Positions 7,543-16,875 of a stretch of DNA of 55,226 bases are shown here, piece by piece. Every line of letters begins with the position of its first letter. The first letter of the stretch is position 1. The stretch is from contig JASEEV010000007.1 of NCBI GenBank assembly GCA_030019435.1, forward strand, positions 1-55,226. The letters run 5' to 3'. Origin of the DNA: Methanocellales archaeon. Its GTDB lineage: Archaea > Halobacteriota > UBA148. The position numbers were made by a program, and so were the translations under genes. Below the pieces are notes generated by a model. It was given only the letters and a program-made list of their open reading frames with translations, did no database searches and was not told the DNA's origin.

Positions 7543-7929
7543 TTAGCCCTCCTTTACAATGTTTACATTAACGGTTCTTCTTCTCGGACCATCTAATTCT
7601 ACTAAAAAGATGCTCTGCCACGCTCCTAGGGCGAGAGAACCATTTTCGATCGGCACCACTATGCCAGGTCCTAGGAGAATAGATCTGAGGTGGGAGTGCG
7701 CATTAGAATCTATTTCATCGTGTCGATATCCTTTTCCCTTAGGAACTATCTCGTCAAGCATGGTTAGAATATCTGCCTTTAGCCTTGGTTCGTTTTCATT
7801 GATGATTATCCCAGTCGTCGTATGTTTGGAAAATACGATGCAAAAACCATCCTTCACATCTTTTATGAGCTCTCTTACCCTTTCTGTAATATCCACAAGC
7901 TCGGTTTCTTTGGATGTTTGAATTTGCAT
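7543..7929 (-). CDS. YjbQ/UPF0047 family protein
   Basis: This is a small beta-rich protein of the YjbQ family; some members have weak thiamine phosphate synthase activity, and the cellular role is unclear. Conserved histidines are in FSKHTTTGIIINENEP and SNAHSHLRSILLGPG, and the C-terminal WQSIFLVELDGPRRR is typical. I start it at ATG 7929 (MQIQTSKETELVDIT), because the longer track ORF reads through tRNA-Thr. The tRNA 3' end lies only two bases before this ATG, so the mRNA probably arises by tRNA processing. Confidence 0.88.
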   Translation of the reverse strand: MQIQTSKETELVDITERVRELIKDVKDGFCIVFSKHTTTGIIINENEPRLKADILTMLDEIVPKGKGYRHDEIDSNAHSHLRSILLGPGIVVPIENGSLALGAWQSIFLVELDGPRRRTVNVNIVKEG

Positions 7930-7931
7930 AA

Positions 7932-8068
7932 AGCCGTCGGAGGGATTTGAACCCTCGACCTGCTGATCTCTTGCCAAGGAACCTACGGTTCCCTTGACCC
8001 TCCCCAAGGGGTTTAGAAGGAAGTCCTTCGGTTACGAGTCAGCCGCTCTACCACTAAGCCACGACGGC
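7932..8068 (-). tRNA. tRNA-Thr (CGU) with intron
   Basis: Acceptor stem GCCGTCG / CGACGGC, discriminator U as in archaeal threonine tRNAs, D-arm GCTTAGTGGTAGAGC, and T-arm GAGGG-TTCAAAT-CCCTC. The anticodon loop is GCTGA-CTCGTAA-TCAGC after removing about 65 nt at the canonical 37/38 position (roughly 7968-8032). The intron carries hairpins GGAACC-TAC-GGTTCC, CCCCAAGGGG and GAAGGA-AG-TCCTTC, in the same style as the tRNA-Leu insertion. Confidence 0.9.
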
Positions 8069-8113
8069 ATAGAATATCATTCTTATGTGAACTTAAGAAT
8101 TGTGATGAGGATG

Positions 8114-9088
8114 CTACATCACCTGAAAGTCAATGCAGATGTTGTATCTATGGGGCGCATAGGATCGTACCTTTCTCATGCCTATGACCTTGATCTTGCA
8201 ACCATGACGTGCTGCAGCTTTTCTGACCATTTCAATTGCTTCTTCAAATGAATCCTCGGGCTGAATGTCATAATAATGGACTGTCGCCCCAGGTTTTGCG
8301 ATGACCATCGCATCATCTAGGTACTCCTCTGCACTATGCGGTAGGTTCATGATGATCCTGTCCCCTTGGCCTTTTAGGTTGGGGGACACCTCATGCACAT
8401 CACCCTCGATGATCTGGATGTTCGTTATGGAATTAAGAGCTATGTTCTTGCGGAGAAACAGGGTCGCATCTGGATTCTTGTCGATCGCTATTACGCGTTT
8501 CACGCGCTTGGCGATTAAAACGGAGAAAGGTCCAACGCCAGCAAACATGTCAACTACCGTTTCGTTTGGCTTAACTTGCGCAGCAACCCTCGCGCGTTCT
8601 GTCGATAGCCTAGGACTGAAATACACGCGTTGAAGATCTAATGCATATAGACAACCATACTCCTTGTGAACCGTCTCCGTACGACGCTCACCAGCGATCA
8701 CCCTGTAGCGGCGAACGCGAAACTCACCCTTTACGGGCGAGAGGGCAACTAGGACGGTTTTCACGTTCTTATGTACCTTGAGAATTGCTTTGCCAACTTC
8801 CATACTTCCCTCTGTGAGAATCGCGATATCACCGGCGATCTCATAAGATGGCGCAAAGCCAAGAATTTCCTCCAGAGTTTTTGGTTTTTCGATCTCCTCA
8901 AATTGCTCGATCGTTACTTCGGTGCCGGCAGGTACGAGCTTCTTATCCAGTATAGGAATGTACAAAAATCGGTCATCTGACTTGATCCTTAGGGATTTGT
9001 CCATGGCGCCAAGTTCGATCAGTTTTTTACGAAGAGTCTCCCCATTTGACTTTGGAACTTTAACACATGAAGATCTCACAAGCATCAA
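8114..9088 (-). CDS. trm5: tRNA (guanine-37-N1)-methyltransferase, Trm5/TYW2 type
   Basis: The enzyme methylates G37 next to the anticodon, preventing frameshifting. The N-terminal D1 region is followed by the SAM site DMFAGVGPFSVLIAKR and then the NLPHSAEEYLDDA motif of the family. At 324 residues it is normal for archaeal Trm5. Some archaea have Trm5a, b or c paralogs, and the exact subtype cannot be fixed by eye. It lies next to two tRNA genes on the same strand, with about 45 bases to tRNA-Thr. Confidence 0.9.
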   Translation of the reverse strand: MMLVRSSCVKVPKSNGETLRKKLIELGAMDKSLRIKSDDRFLYIPILDKKLVPAGTEVTIEQFEEIEKPKTLEEILGFAPSYEIAGDIAILTEGSMEVGKAILKVHKNVKTVLVALSPVKGEFRVRRYRVIAGERRTETVHKEYGCLYALDLQRVYFSPRLSTERARVAAQVKPNETVVDMFAGVGPFSVLIAKRVKRVIAIDKNPDATLFLRKNIALNSITNIQIIEGDVHEVSPNLKGQGDRIIMNLPHSAEEYLDDAMVIAKPGATVHYYDIQPEDSFEEAIEMVRKAAARHGCKIKVIGMRKVRSYAPHRYNICIDFQVM

Positions 9089-9116
9089 GAGCAGATGGTC
9101 TTGATGAATAATAAAA

Positions 9117-9548
9117 CTAGAGATGGAGTGGCATATCTTGAGCTACTTTTTGGTCTTCCGTCCTCTCATAGATACACTTGTATTCTCGTTGCGCTCGGTT
9201 GCCCCTGCGCTCTAGAATGCCTTCCCTATACATTCTTGCCAAATAGGTGGAAACGGTGCTCAATGGTATATTTCCAAAAGCGCGTTCATAATGCTCTTTC
9301 ACTTCTATGGAAGTGAACCAGACCTTTGGGTACTCGTACCTTAAAAATAGCCTCAGCCGTTCCTTGACAGTCAACGTCTCATCGGTTAGGTCCGAGGAAC
9401 TAGGGAGAGCGCATGAAGTCTCGGTGGGTGTGGGCTGGAAATCCAGAGCTTCAATGAGCTGAAGGACCCTTTTTTTACTGAGATCGCCCTCAAACGTCAC
9501 GTTGGTTTTCATCTTGCCTTCAACGATCTCCAGACTAATCTTCATCAT
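9117..9548 (-). CDS. Winged-helix-like putative DNA-binding protein
   Basis: The C-terminal half (VKERLRLFLRYEYPKVWFTS to YLARMYREGILERRG) has the shape of a winged helix, with a basic tail RGNRAQREYKCIYERTED. The N-terminal half is a small beta region (MKISLEIVEGKMKTNVTFEGD). The start at 9548 is set by AAAGGAGAG just before ATGATG; the track's upstream 25 codons are probably untranslated. It faces a cluster of TGTGAAY repeats that begins at 9581, which suggests self-regulation. No named family is recognised. Confidence 0.6.
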   Translation of the reverse strand: MMKISLEIVEGKMKTNVTFEGDLSKKRVLQLIEALDFQPTPTETSCALPSSSDLTDETLTVKERLRLFLRYEYPKVWFTSIEVKEHYERAFGNIPLSTVSTYLARMYREGILERRGNRAQREYKCIYERTEDQKVAQDMPLHL

Positions 9549-9580
9549 GCACTCTCCTTTGGCGACCCATCCCCTCCAGA

Positions 9581-9920
9581 TGTGAAGCTGTCTTGTGAAC
9601 AGCGTGTGAACAATAAGATACACCCTATATATATACTTTTCAGTTGAAATAGAGGTTTAGACAAGCGAAAAAGCGATTCTAGTCTTAAAATGCTCCTTTT
9701 ACGCATTAAAGAGAGCTGTACTATCTTATTTTAATATTCACATGCCCACAAGTTGTGAATGCTTGTGAATAGCCTTGTAAATTGATATCTTATTTTTCCA
9801 TAAGAAGCCAATGGATAGTTCTATTTGTGCTAAACACGCCTATTCACATAGTTTAATTACTAATAAGCTAATAAATTTAATATCGATACAAAAATTAAGG
9901 TATTTGACGCACCTATTCAC
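9581..9920. promoter_or_regulatory. Cluster of TGTGAAY half-sites in an AT-rich gap
   Basis: TGTGAA occurs at 9581, 9594 and 9605, then inverted ATTCACA at 9736, direct TGTGAAT at 9754 and 9764 (10 apart), ATTCACA at 9842 and a one-base variant ATTCACG at 9914. The gap between the regulator gene and dph5 is otherwise AT-rich and has no ORF. Spacings of 10-13 bases fit a regulator binding on one face of the helix. It probably controls either or both flanking genes. Confidence 0.55.
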
Positions 9921-9940
9921 GGATGTGGTGAAGTGATGAA

Positions 9941-10717
9941 ATGCTTACATTTATCGGCCTAGGATTGTACGATGAAAAGGACATAACGCTGAAGGGTCTT
10001 GAGGCGATCAAAGATGCCGACCTCGTTTTTGCGGAATTCTACACCTCCGCACTGGCAGGATCTACACTCGAGACCATGGAACAGTTGTATGGGAAGAAAA
10101 TTGTGGTGTTGAGCAGGGAGGATGTTGAACGGGCGGATCAAATTCTAACACGCGCGAAAGACCAAAATGTGGTCCTCTTATCAGGTGGTGACTCCATGAT
10201 TGCAACAACACATGTAGACCTCAGGCTCAGGGCCATAGATCAAGGCATCCATACCAGAGTCATTCACGGACCGTCAATATGCTCTGCTGTGTGTGGATTG
10301 ACGGGATTACAAAACTATAGATTTGGCAAATCTGCCACGGTCACATTTCCCTACAAAGAACAAATATCAGAAGCCCCTTACGATACAATTAAAGCCAACA
10401 AGGAACATAATCTACATACATTACTGTTCATGGACATCACGGAAAAGTACATGACGATAAATCAGGCAATCGAGCTCCTCCTCAGGGTTGAGAGGAGCAG
10501 AGAAGAGGGGGTAATCAAAGGAATAGCAGTCGGGATAGCGCGTGCAGGCTCAGAAAATCCTATGGTGAAAGCGGACTATGTAGATCGATTGCAGAAATAT
10601 GATTTTGGGCCGTCGCTCCACATCATGGTCTTTCCTGGAAGATTGCACTTTTTAGAAGCGGAGGCGCTCATAAAGCTTGCTGGCGCACCCTTAGAGATAA
10701 GAAGTGAGGTGTTGTAA
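9941..10717 (+). CDS. dph5: Diphthine synthase
   Basis: Dph5 uses SAM to trimethylate the modified histidine of elongation factor 2 on the way to diphthamide. It is a tetrapyrrole-methylase-fold enzyme: N-terminal MLTFIGLGLYDEKDITLKGLEAI, then LLSGGDSMIATTHVDLR and HGPSICSAVCGLTGLQNYRFGK. At 258 residues it is of normal length. It is the first gene of a six-gene cluster that ends with DUF2070 and also contains dph6. The stop overlaps the next ATG by one base. Confidence 0.95.
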   Translation: MLTFIGLGLYDEKDITLKGLEAIKDADLVFAEFYTSALAGSTLETMEQLYGKKIVVLSREDVERADQILTRAKDQNVVLLSGGDSMIATTHVDLRLRAIDQGIHTRVIHGPSICSAVCGLTGLQNYRFGKSATVTFPYKEQISEAPYDTIKANKEHNLHTLLFMDITEKYMTINQAIELLLRVERSREEGVIKGIAVGIARAGSENPMVKADYVDRLQKYDFGPSLHIMVFPGRLHFLEAEALIKLAGAPLEIRSEVL

Positions 10718-12222
10718 TGCCCAGAGGTCCGATTGGAGTCATATTCGGAGAGACAGGCTCGCTTGGTTTCAAATTTGCCGTTGCAGACGGTCAAGTTGTT
10801 AGGCGCACAGGTTATGTGAAGGTATGGCATGAATCAGACGGCTGGGTGCTTGCACAAGTCACCTCCGTCACCAGGTCTAGCGATGTCTACTCGCTTGATA
10901 CCGCCATTAGTGCTGCAGATGGTATGCGAGTAAAAAGCGCAGATGAGAAGGTGGTCGCAAAGGCAAACGTGATAGGAGCAAGAGATGCTCAAGGAATGCT
11001 CAGGACCCCAAAGACGCCCTTCTCTCCGGGCGACAGGGTATATGAGGCAGATAGAGAGTTGATGCAGAGCACGCTTGGTCTCGCTCATGAGGGCATTTAC
11101 ATCGGCTTGTTACAGGGACATGATGTGCCAGTCCACTTGGATGTGAACAAACTGGTGCAAAAGCACTGCTCTATTTTGGCAAGAACAGGCAGCGGGAAAT
11201 CATACACTGCAGGCGTCATAATCGAGGAGCTACTAGAGCAGGATGCTCCCCTGCTAATCATCGACCCACATGGCGAGTATGTCTCTCTAAGGTATGAGAA
11301 CACAGAGTTGCAAGGCATGGCGCGATTTGACGTCAGCCCGAGAGACTATAGATCACAAGTGGTCGTATATACACCTGCGAATTTGGCATTAAACAAAGAC
11401 GCTGACAAGGTGTTCCGCTTGGATGGGATCAACCTCAGCGCCAAGGACTTGGCGCAAATGCTCACCATAGATTCTAACATACAGATGGGGGTTCTGCACC
11501 AAGCCATCAACAGGGTAAAGGAAGAAATAGAGTTGTACACGATAGACGACATCATGCATTTCTGCAGAGAAGAGAGGAGCAAGGCGAAATGGAGTGTGAT
11601 CAATGCATTGGAATCTCTACGTGAAACGGGCATCCTATCCAGTAGCCCAACAACGATGGATGAGATGATTCAAAGGGGAAGAGCGTCGATCATCGATATG
11701 AGAGGGGTGACGCCAGAATTACAAGGCATAATCATTGCACGTCTCTGTAATGATCTGTTCCAAGCAAGAAAAAGGGGAAAAATACCGCCTGCCATGCTTG
11801 TGGTCGAGGAGGCACATAATTTCTGTCCGGAGAGAGGGTTTGACAAAAGCGTGTCGAGCGACATTCTTCGGGTCATCGCATCAGAAGGAAGAAAATTTGG
11901 TCTGGGTCTCATGGTCGTATCACAACGACCAGCACGCATCGACAAGAACGTTTTATCGCAGTGCAACACACAGATCATTCTCAAGGTGACCAATCCAAAT
12001 GACCTAAGGGCGATCAGCAAGGGTCTCGAGGGATTCTCTTCGGGGATGGAAGAGGAGATAAAGAGGCTACCACCTGGAGTGGCATTGTTGGTCAGCAATG
12101 ATATTGAGCACCCCATTCTTGTGGACATTCGAGTCCGAAAAAGCAGGCATGGAGGAAAATCGATCCCAATCGTAACCAAAGAAGACAAAAGAGGTAAAAG
12201 ATGGACTATTATGTCACGTTAG
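10717..12222 (+). CDS. HerA-like hexameric ATPase
   Basis: An FtsK/HerA-superfamily P-loop ATPase with an N-terminal HAS-barrel region, Walker [15 protein letters not shown], Walker [15 protein letters not shown] and a downstream [20 protein letters not shown] motif. HerA pairs with NurA, Mre11 and Rad50 in DNA end resection, but none of these genes is nearby, so it may be one of the non-canonical HerA-type helicases. At 501 residues it matches the family. The 3' end overlaps DUF555 by 22 bases. Confidence 0.88.
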   Translation: MPRGPIGVIFGETGSLGFKFAVADGQVVRRTGYVKVWHESDGWVLAQVTSVTRSSDVYSLDTAISAADGMRVKSADEKVVAKANVIGARDAQGMLRTPKTPFSPGDRVYEADRELMQSTLGLAHEGIYIGLLQGHDVPVHLDVNKLVQKHCSILARTGSGKSYTAGVIIEELLEQDAPLLIIDPHGEYVSLRYENTELQGMARFDVSPRDYRSQVVVYTPANLALNKDADKVFRLDGINLSAKDLAQMLTIDSNIQMGVLHQAINRVKEEIELYTIDDIMHFCREERSKAKWSVINALESLRETGILSSSPTTMDEMIQRGRASIIDMRGVTPELQGIIIARLCNDLFQARKRGKIPPAMLVVEEAHNFCPERGFDKSVSSDILRVIASEGRKFGLGLMVVSQRPARIDKNVLSQCNTQIILKVTNPNDLRAISKGLEGFSSGMEEEIKRLPPGVALLVSNDIEHPILVDIRVRKSRHGGKSIPIVTKEDKRGKRWTIMSR

Positions 12223-12536
12223 AGGCGGCATGGCTGGTACGAGACGTTAGAAGTGTGGATGATGCGATGAGCGTAGCCGTCTCGGAAGCTGGAAAAAGAT
12301 TGAACCCAAAATTGGATTATGTGGACATAGAGGTTGGATCGACGACATGCCCAGCGTGCGGGGAGGAGCTGAAGAGCGTCTTCCTATCTGCGGATACCGC
12401 GTTGGTAGGGTTGACATTTGTGATCAAAGTTTTCAGCGCTGAAAGCGAGGAGCACGCATCCCGCATAGCAAAATTGGTGATCGGGAAAGCATTGAGGAGC
12501 GTCCCGCTGCAAGTGATCGACGTTAGTGAGGTCTGA
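12201..12536 (+). CDS. DUF555 family protein
   Basis: This is a small archaea-specific protein of 111 residues starting [22 protein letters not shown], with a single TTCPACGEE cysteine pair in the middle. DUF555 has no known function. It is translationally coupled: the start lies 22 bases inside the HerA-like gene and the stop abuts pfkB. The cysteine pair could bind zinc as part of a dimer, which is a guess. Confidence 0.85.
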   Translation: MDYYVTLEAAWLVRDVRSVDDAMSVAVSEAGKRLNPKLDYVDIEVGSTTCPACGEELKSVFLSADTALVGLTFVIKVFSAESEEHASRIAKLVIGKALRSVPLQVIDVSEV

Positions 12537-13420
12537 TGCAAAAAATTTCAGTCGTCGGGCATGTGGCCTTGGACTACATCTTCAGCATCCCGAGCTTTCC
12601 AGACGTGAATTCATCCACCTATGTTATTGACTACGAACGATTTTATGGTGGCGGAGCAGCGAATATCGCTGCAGCCATTGCAAAGTTGGGCGGGAAATGC
12701 GAACTCATATCTCCTGTGGGCATGGATTTCAGCGATTCTGGCTACGAAACCCACCTGGAAAATTTAGGTGTGAAATTGGATCATCTAGTCAAACTTGAGG
12801 GGGAAAAAACGGCGAGAGCCTACATATTTAATGACGAAAGGCAAAATCAGATCACGTATTTTTATTGGGGGGCATCAGACCACTTTCCAGAATTAGAGGC
12901 TCCTAAGGCGGAGATCGTTCACATAGCTACCGCTAACCCTAGATTTAACGTAAAAATGGCTCAGATGGCAGAATTCGTCTCATTTGATCCTGGGCAGGAT
13001 CTGGTGACGTATTCTGTGGAGGAGCTGCGCTCAATACTAAGCAATACAGACATGTTGTTTGCAAACAGACATGAGATCCAACGACTATGCAACATGACCG
13101 CCCGATCATTCTCAGATATCGGAGATGAGGTCGAGATAGTAGTGGTTACCTATGACGTAGGTGGTAGCCAAATCTATGCGGATGAGAGGATCGAAATCCC
13201 CTCCGTCCAAGCGAGGGCAATCGAGCCAACTGGTGCTGGCGATGGCTATCGGGCTGGGTTTCTGGTCGGATTTGTGAAGGGTTATGACCTAGAGGTCTGC
13301 GGGAAAATTGGAGCCACAGTTGCATCCTTTGTTGTGGAAAAGAGGGGATCTCAGACTAATCTACCAGACTGGAGCAAGATGAAAGAACGATACGAACGAT
13401 TTTTTCATGAGACCATATGA
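12536..13420 (+). CDS. PfkB-family sugar/nucleoside kinase
   Basis: A ribokinase-fold kinase with the N-terminal glycine pair GGGAANIAAAIAKLGG and the C-terminal anion-hole/catalytic motif EPTGAGDGYRAGF. The substrate cannot be told by eye; archaeal relatives phosphorylate nucleosides, ribose or other sugars. 294 residues, normal. It overlaps the upstream stop by one base and the following dph6 by 4 bases, so expression is coupled to diphthamide genes, although no functional link is known. Confidence 0.9.
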   Translation: MQKISVVGHVALDYIFSIPSFPDVNSSTYVIDYERFYGGGAANIAAAIAKLGGKCELISPVGMDFSDSGYETHLENLGVKLDHLVKLEGEKTARAYIFNDERQNQITYFYWGASDHFPELEAPKAEIVHIATANPRFNVKMAQMAEFVSFDPGQDLVTYSVEELRSILSNTDMLFANRHEIQRLCNMTARSFSDIGDEVEIVVVTYDVGGSQIYADERIEIPSVQARAIEPTGAGDGYRAGFLVGFVKGYDLEVCGKIGATVASFVVEKRGSQTNLPDWSKMKERYERFFHETI

Positions 13421-14085
13421 AGCTAGCAGCACTCGTTTCAGGGGGAAAGGACTCCACCTTTGCCATGTACAAGGCACTCCAAGCTGGGCACGAGGTAATT
13501 GATCTTATTACGATAAAATCCCAGAATCCTAACTCATATATGTACCACACGCCAAACATACATTTGACGGAATTGTTCTCCAAAGCAAGTGGAATTCCTC
13601 TCCTCGTCGAGGAATCATCTGGTGAGAAAGAGCGTGAGTTGGAGGACTTGGAGAGAGCGCTACATAAAGTGGACGTGGGTGGCGTCGTGGTAGGAGTAAT
13701 AGAGTCCGAATATCAAGCATCACGCGTAGAACGAATCTGTAAATCACTTGGTCTCGATGTATATGCCCCGCTCTGGCATCAGGATTCGGAGGTGCTGCTC
13801 AGGGAGATGGTCCAAGTTTTGGATATTCGCATAACGCATGTAGCCGCCTTTGGCTTCGACAAAAGTTGGTTGGGGCGAAAGATGGATGAAAAAACAATAG
13901 AAGACTTAAAGACCTTAAAGGGGCGATACGGTATACACATTAGCGGAGAAGGTGGTGAGTACGAGTCCGTCGTGCTAGATGCGCCATTCTTCGCCAAAAA
14001 GATTGAATTGGTCAAAACCAAAAAAATTTGGTGTGAGGATTATGGAACTCTTGAGATTTTAGAGGCAATGCTGAGAAACAAGTGA
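13417..14085 (+). CDS. dph6: Diphthine--ammonia ligase
   Basis: Dph6 is an N-type ATP pyrophosphatase that amidates diphthine to diphthamide on elongation factor 2. The PP-loop SGGKDSTFAMYKAL is at residues 8-21, and the family motif GEGGEYESVVLDAPFF is near the C-terminus. At 222 residues it is the usual archaeal short form. With dph5 six kilobases upstream in the same operon, both late steps of diphthamide synthesis are encoded together; the early dph2 gene is not in the window. Confidence 0.93.
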   Translation: MKLAALVSGGKDSTFAMYKALQAGHEVIDLITIKSQNPNSYMYHTPNIHLTELFSKASGIPLLVEESSGEKERELEDLERALHKVDVGGVVVGVIESEYQASRVERICKSLGLDVYAPLWHQDSEVLLREMVQVLDIRITHVAAFGFDKSWLGRKMDEKTIEDLKTLKGRYGIHISGEGGEYESVVLDAPFFAKKIELVKTKKIWCEDYGTLEILEAMLRNK

Positions 14086-15821
14086 TCGCCATGGACAAGG
14101 GAATAGATGATCGGGTCGCTGAACTGGCTAAGTACATATTTAAAGCGCCACAATGGACTTATTCCATTCCTTTTCTGCTGTTCTTCTCCATCATGATAGG
14201 TATGAGCTTCGGTCATGGGTGGTTAGGCATCAGGGCTGGCTTACTTCTGATAGGCATACCAGCGGTAATCTCTGCATTGATCACTTCGCCCCTCGCTAAG
14301 ACATTTGGCGGGGACATGACGCTTAACAGATCATCATTGCTCGCCCTGGTATGCACCATCGCCATTGGAATCTTCTGCGGCGCTGGCGCACTTTTTTCAG
14401 CGACGCTTGATGGGTACATAATGGCATTGGGAGTCGTCTTCGCAATCAGAATGCTCATACTGCTCGCGGTCTCAAGCAATAACGTATGGAAAATGATGAC
14501 CCCTGCATCCCTCCAAACGCTGTTTGGGGGAGTCTTTCTTTCGCTCTACACCCATAGCGTGGTCCACTACACGAATTTGATGTTTGGATGCATGATATTC
14601 GTCCTTGCATCCTACTTATTCGCACGATACATCGATGCTCCAATGAAGAAATCATTTGGCGTAAGCGGTCTTGATTTCATCCATGATTTCATCACTCATA
14701 CTGCCGACGGATCCTCTGGAATAGAGGACTTTTTCAGGGAAATGGGGGAATCTGTGGACGTGCCGGTCACGGTTCTGAGCTTTAAGAGAAATGGTAAAAG
14801 CAAGGCGACATTTGTGATTCCCTCCATTCATCCTGGATTGATGGGGGAGATCGGTGGGGGGAATCTGCCAGTCAGAATAACAGAAAACTTTGATGGTCTC
14901 GTGTTCGTCCCACACGGTCCTGCATATCATGATTTCAATTTGGTTTCCGCCGACGAAATACCAAAGATCATCTCTGCTGCAAAGAAGGCGTTGGGCAATG
15001 TAGTATATGTGGACCTAGGAACCAAGTCTGTTAGGGTGAAAAAAGGTAATACCACCATTTTGGGTCAGCGATTTGGTGATTCCATATTGCTCACGTCATC
15101 GCAATCTCCTGCACCTACGGAGGACATAGAATTTGCAGTAGGATTGATGGCTATGGCAGAGGCAAGGGTCAAGGGAGCCAAGTACGCTGCGCTCATAGAC
15201 GCACACAATTGTACCGAAGCGTATGCAAAGGTGATAACGCCTGGAAGTCATACCTCTTATGACATCATCAAAGCCTCTTCAGAGGCGGCGGAAAAGCTAT
15301 CGGCAGCCAAAAATGCTCGAATTAGGGTTGGGGTCTCTAAGCGAGATGCTATGTATTCTTTGGATGAGGGGATGGGTGCCCTTGGAATTAGGGTCGTCGT
15401 CGTTGAAGTGCTGGGGCAAAAAAGTGCCTATGTACTGATCGATGGCAATAACATGGTACTTGGCTTGCGAGATCAAATCATCAAAGCACTTCCAGTGGAG
15501 GAGGCAGAGGTGATGACCACTGACACGCACGTGGTGAATTTCGTCGGAGACAATTTCATTGGAGCCAGAATAGATCATGCTGAGTTGATCAACACGATCA
15601 TGGAAATGACCGAGGAGGCAATAGAGGATCTGGAGCCTGTGCGAGTTGGGATGAATACTGAGTTCGCTGAAGACGTCCTGGTCTTCGGCTCACATCGGAC
15701 GGCGCAACTCGCAAGTACCGTCAACGCCATCATAGCGATGGGAGGAGCCCTAGCGATATCGATCATAATTGCAGCTCTTGCACTCGCGATATTCGTGTTT
15801 GCGATGAATCTTAAGATCTGA
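14082..15821 (+). CDS. DUF2070 membrane protein
   Basis: The product is a 579-residue archaeal protein with about six N-terminal membrane helices (residues 25-190), a large soluble domain with DLGTKSVRVKKGNTTILG and IDAHNCTEA motifs, and a C-terminal helix pair. DUF2070 is broadly conserved in methanogens; its function is unknown. A GTG at 14082 overlaps the dph6 stop; ATG at 14091 is an equally good start. Its 3' end overlaps the convergent CDF transporter gene by 11 bases. Confidence 0.88.
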   Translation: MIAMDKGIDDRVAELAKYIFKAPQWTYSIPFLLFFSIMIGMSFGHGWLGIRAGLLLIGIPAVISALITSPLAKTFGGDMTLNRSSLLALVCTIAIGIFCGAGALFSATLDGYIMALGVVFAIRMLILLAVSSNNVWKMMTPASLQTLFGGVFLSLYTHSVVHYTNLMFGCMIFVLASYLFARYIDAPMKKSFGVSGLDFIHDFITHTADGSSGIEDFFREMGESVDVPVTVLSFKRNGKSKATFVIPSIHPGLMGEIGGGNLPVRITENFDGLVFVPHGPAYHDFNLVSADEIPKIISAAKKALGNVVYVDLGTKSVRVKKGNTTILGQRFGDSILLTSSQSPAPTEDIEFAVGLMAMAEARVKGAKYAALIDAHNCTEAYAKVITPGSHTSYDIIKASSEAAEKLSAAKNARIRVGVSKRDAMYSLDEGMGALGIRVVVVEVLGQKSAYVLIDGNNMVLGLRDQIIKALPVEEAEVMTTDTHVVNFVGDNFIGARIDHAELINTIMEMTEEAIEDLEPVRVGMNTEFAEDVLVFGSHRTAQLASTVNAIIAMGGALAISIIIAALALAIFVFAMNLKI

Positions 15822-16695
15822 ACGGATCCACATGAACTAAAGCGGTTTCTATCGGCTCAACTTTCTTTAGTATCATTTTCTCGACAGCGTGAGCGATTCT
15901 ATTCGCTTCTTTCACTCTCATCGACCCATCTACTTCCACGTGAAGATTGACCCCAGCATAAGGTCCAAAATAATGGATTTTTATGTCATGCACTCTTTTC
16001 ACTTCTTTCACATGATGTGCGGCTTCCTTTATCTTTTGGGTGATATCCTCTCCGGGCGATCTCCCCATCAACGTGTTTATGTTTGCCCATCCCACGTCAA
16101 ATCCGATCTTCATGATGAACGCAGCGACAACGATTCCTGCAATGGGATCCAACATCGGAATCCCCAGATATCTCGCACCTGCGACTCCTACGAGGACGGC
16201 AAGCATCGCATAGACATCGCTTTTATGGTGCTGCGCATCAGCAAGCAGGGTAGAGGAGTTGATCCTTTTTGCGAGGTTTTTCACCCAAAAAGTCATCCAT
16301 ATCTTGAATGGTATGCAAATCACTATGGCGATGAGCGCAAGGATGCCTGGGGTTGTGGAAACTCCGGTAATTATCTCCATTGCCGAGTGTCTCATGAATT
16401 CAAATCCAATTATGCTGAGGGTGATCGCGAGAATTAGTCCAGCAATGGGCTCGGCATCTCCATGCCCATATGGATGATCAAAATCTGGTGGTCTTTTCCC
16501 TATGCTGAAGCCGACAAGAACGATTGCTGATGTTGCAATATCTGATGCTGTGTGAACAGAATTGGTGATCAGGGCTGTACTTCTTGATAAAATGCCGGCG
16601 ATGAACATGAAGATGGCTAGCAACATATTCCCGAATATGCCTATCTTCGCTCCTTTCTCACCGATTTTATACCTCTCCTTTTTGTCATCTCTCAT
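15811..16695 (-). CDS. Cation diffusion facilitator (zinc/iron/manganese efflux)
   Basis: The protein has six membrane helices followed by a cytoplasmic domain of about 80 residues. The metal site is NSVHTASDIATSAIV in helix 2 and ADAQHHKSDVYAML in helix 5, the paired HxxxD motifs of CDF exporters. The HPYGHGDAEPIAGL loop is also typical. I start at ATG 16695, because the track ORF reads through tRNA-Arg. That puts the start codon only eight bases after the tRNA 3' end. Confidence 0.92.
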   Translation of the reverse strand: MRDDKKERYKIGEKGAKIGIFGNMLLAIFMFIAGILSRSTALITNSVHTASDIATSAIVLVGFSIGKRPPDFDHPYGHGDAEPIAGLILAITLSIIGFEFMRHSAMEIITGVSTTPGILALIAIVICIPFKIWMTFWVKNLAKRINSSTLLADAQHHKSDVYAMLAVLVGVAGARYLGIPMLDPIAGIVVAAFIMKIGFDVGWANINTLMGRSPGEDITQKIKEAAHHVKEVKRVHDIKIHYFGPYAGVNLHVEVDGSMRVKEANRIAHAVEKMILKKVEPIETALVHVDPFRS

Positions 16696-16703
16696 CGCTA
16701 CCA

Positions 16704-16816
16704 CGGACCCGGGGGGATTTGAACCCCCGACCACCGGCTGTCCACGTGCAACGGTCACGTTGTCACGTACCGTTGAATAGAAGGCCGGTGCTATATCCAG
16801 ACTAAGCCACGGGCCC
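16704..16816 (-). tRNA. tRNA-Arg (UCU) with intron
   Basis: Acceptor GGGCCCG / CGGGTCC, discriminator G, T-arm GGGGG-TTCAAAT-CCCCC. The anticodon stem is CCGGC/GCCGG with loop CTTCTA..A, interrupted after position 37 by about 38 nt (roughly 16740-16777). The intron contains CAACGGT...ACCGTTG and CACGT repeats that can fold into a hairpin. No CCA is encoded. Confidence 0.9.
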
Positions 16817-16875
16817 ATAAAATATATGGATTAGATAAAAAGTCATCTATACATAAAAAGTTTGGGGGTGACGTA

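Noticed and set aside
9624-9940. AT-rich repeat-bearing gap as a replication origin
   Set aside because: No Orc1/Cdc6 gene nearby and the repeats do not resemble origin recognition boxes; they look like regulator half-sites.
16696-16818. N-terminal extension of the CDF transporter ORF
   Set aside because: It is a translation of tRNA-Arg; the same holds for the yjbQ extension through tRNA-Thr (7930-8007).
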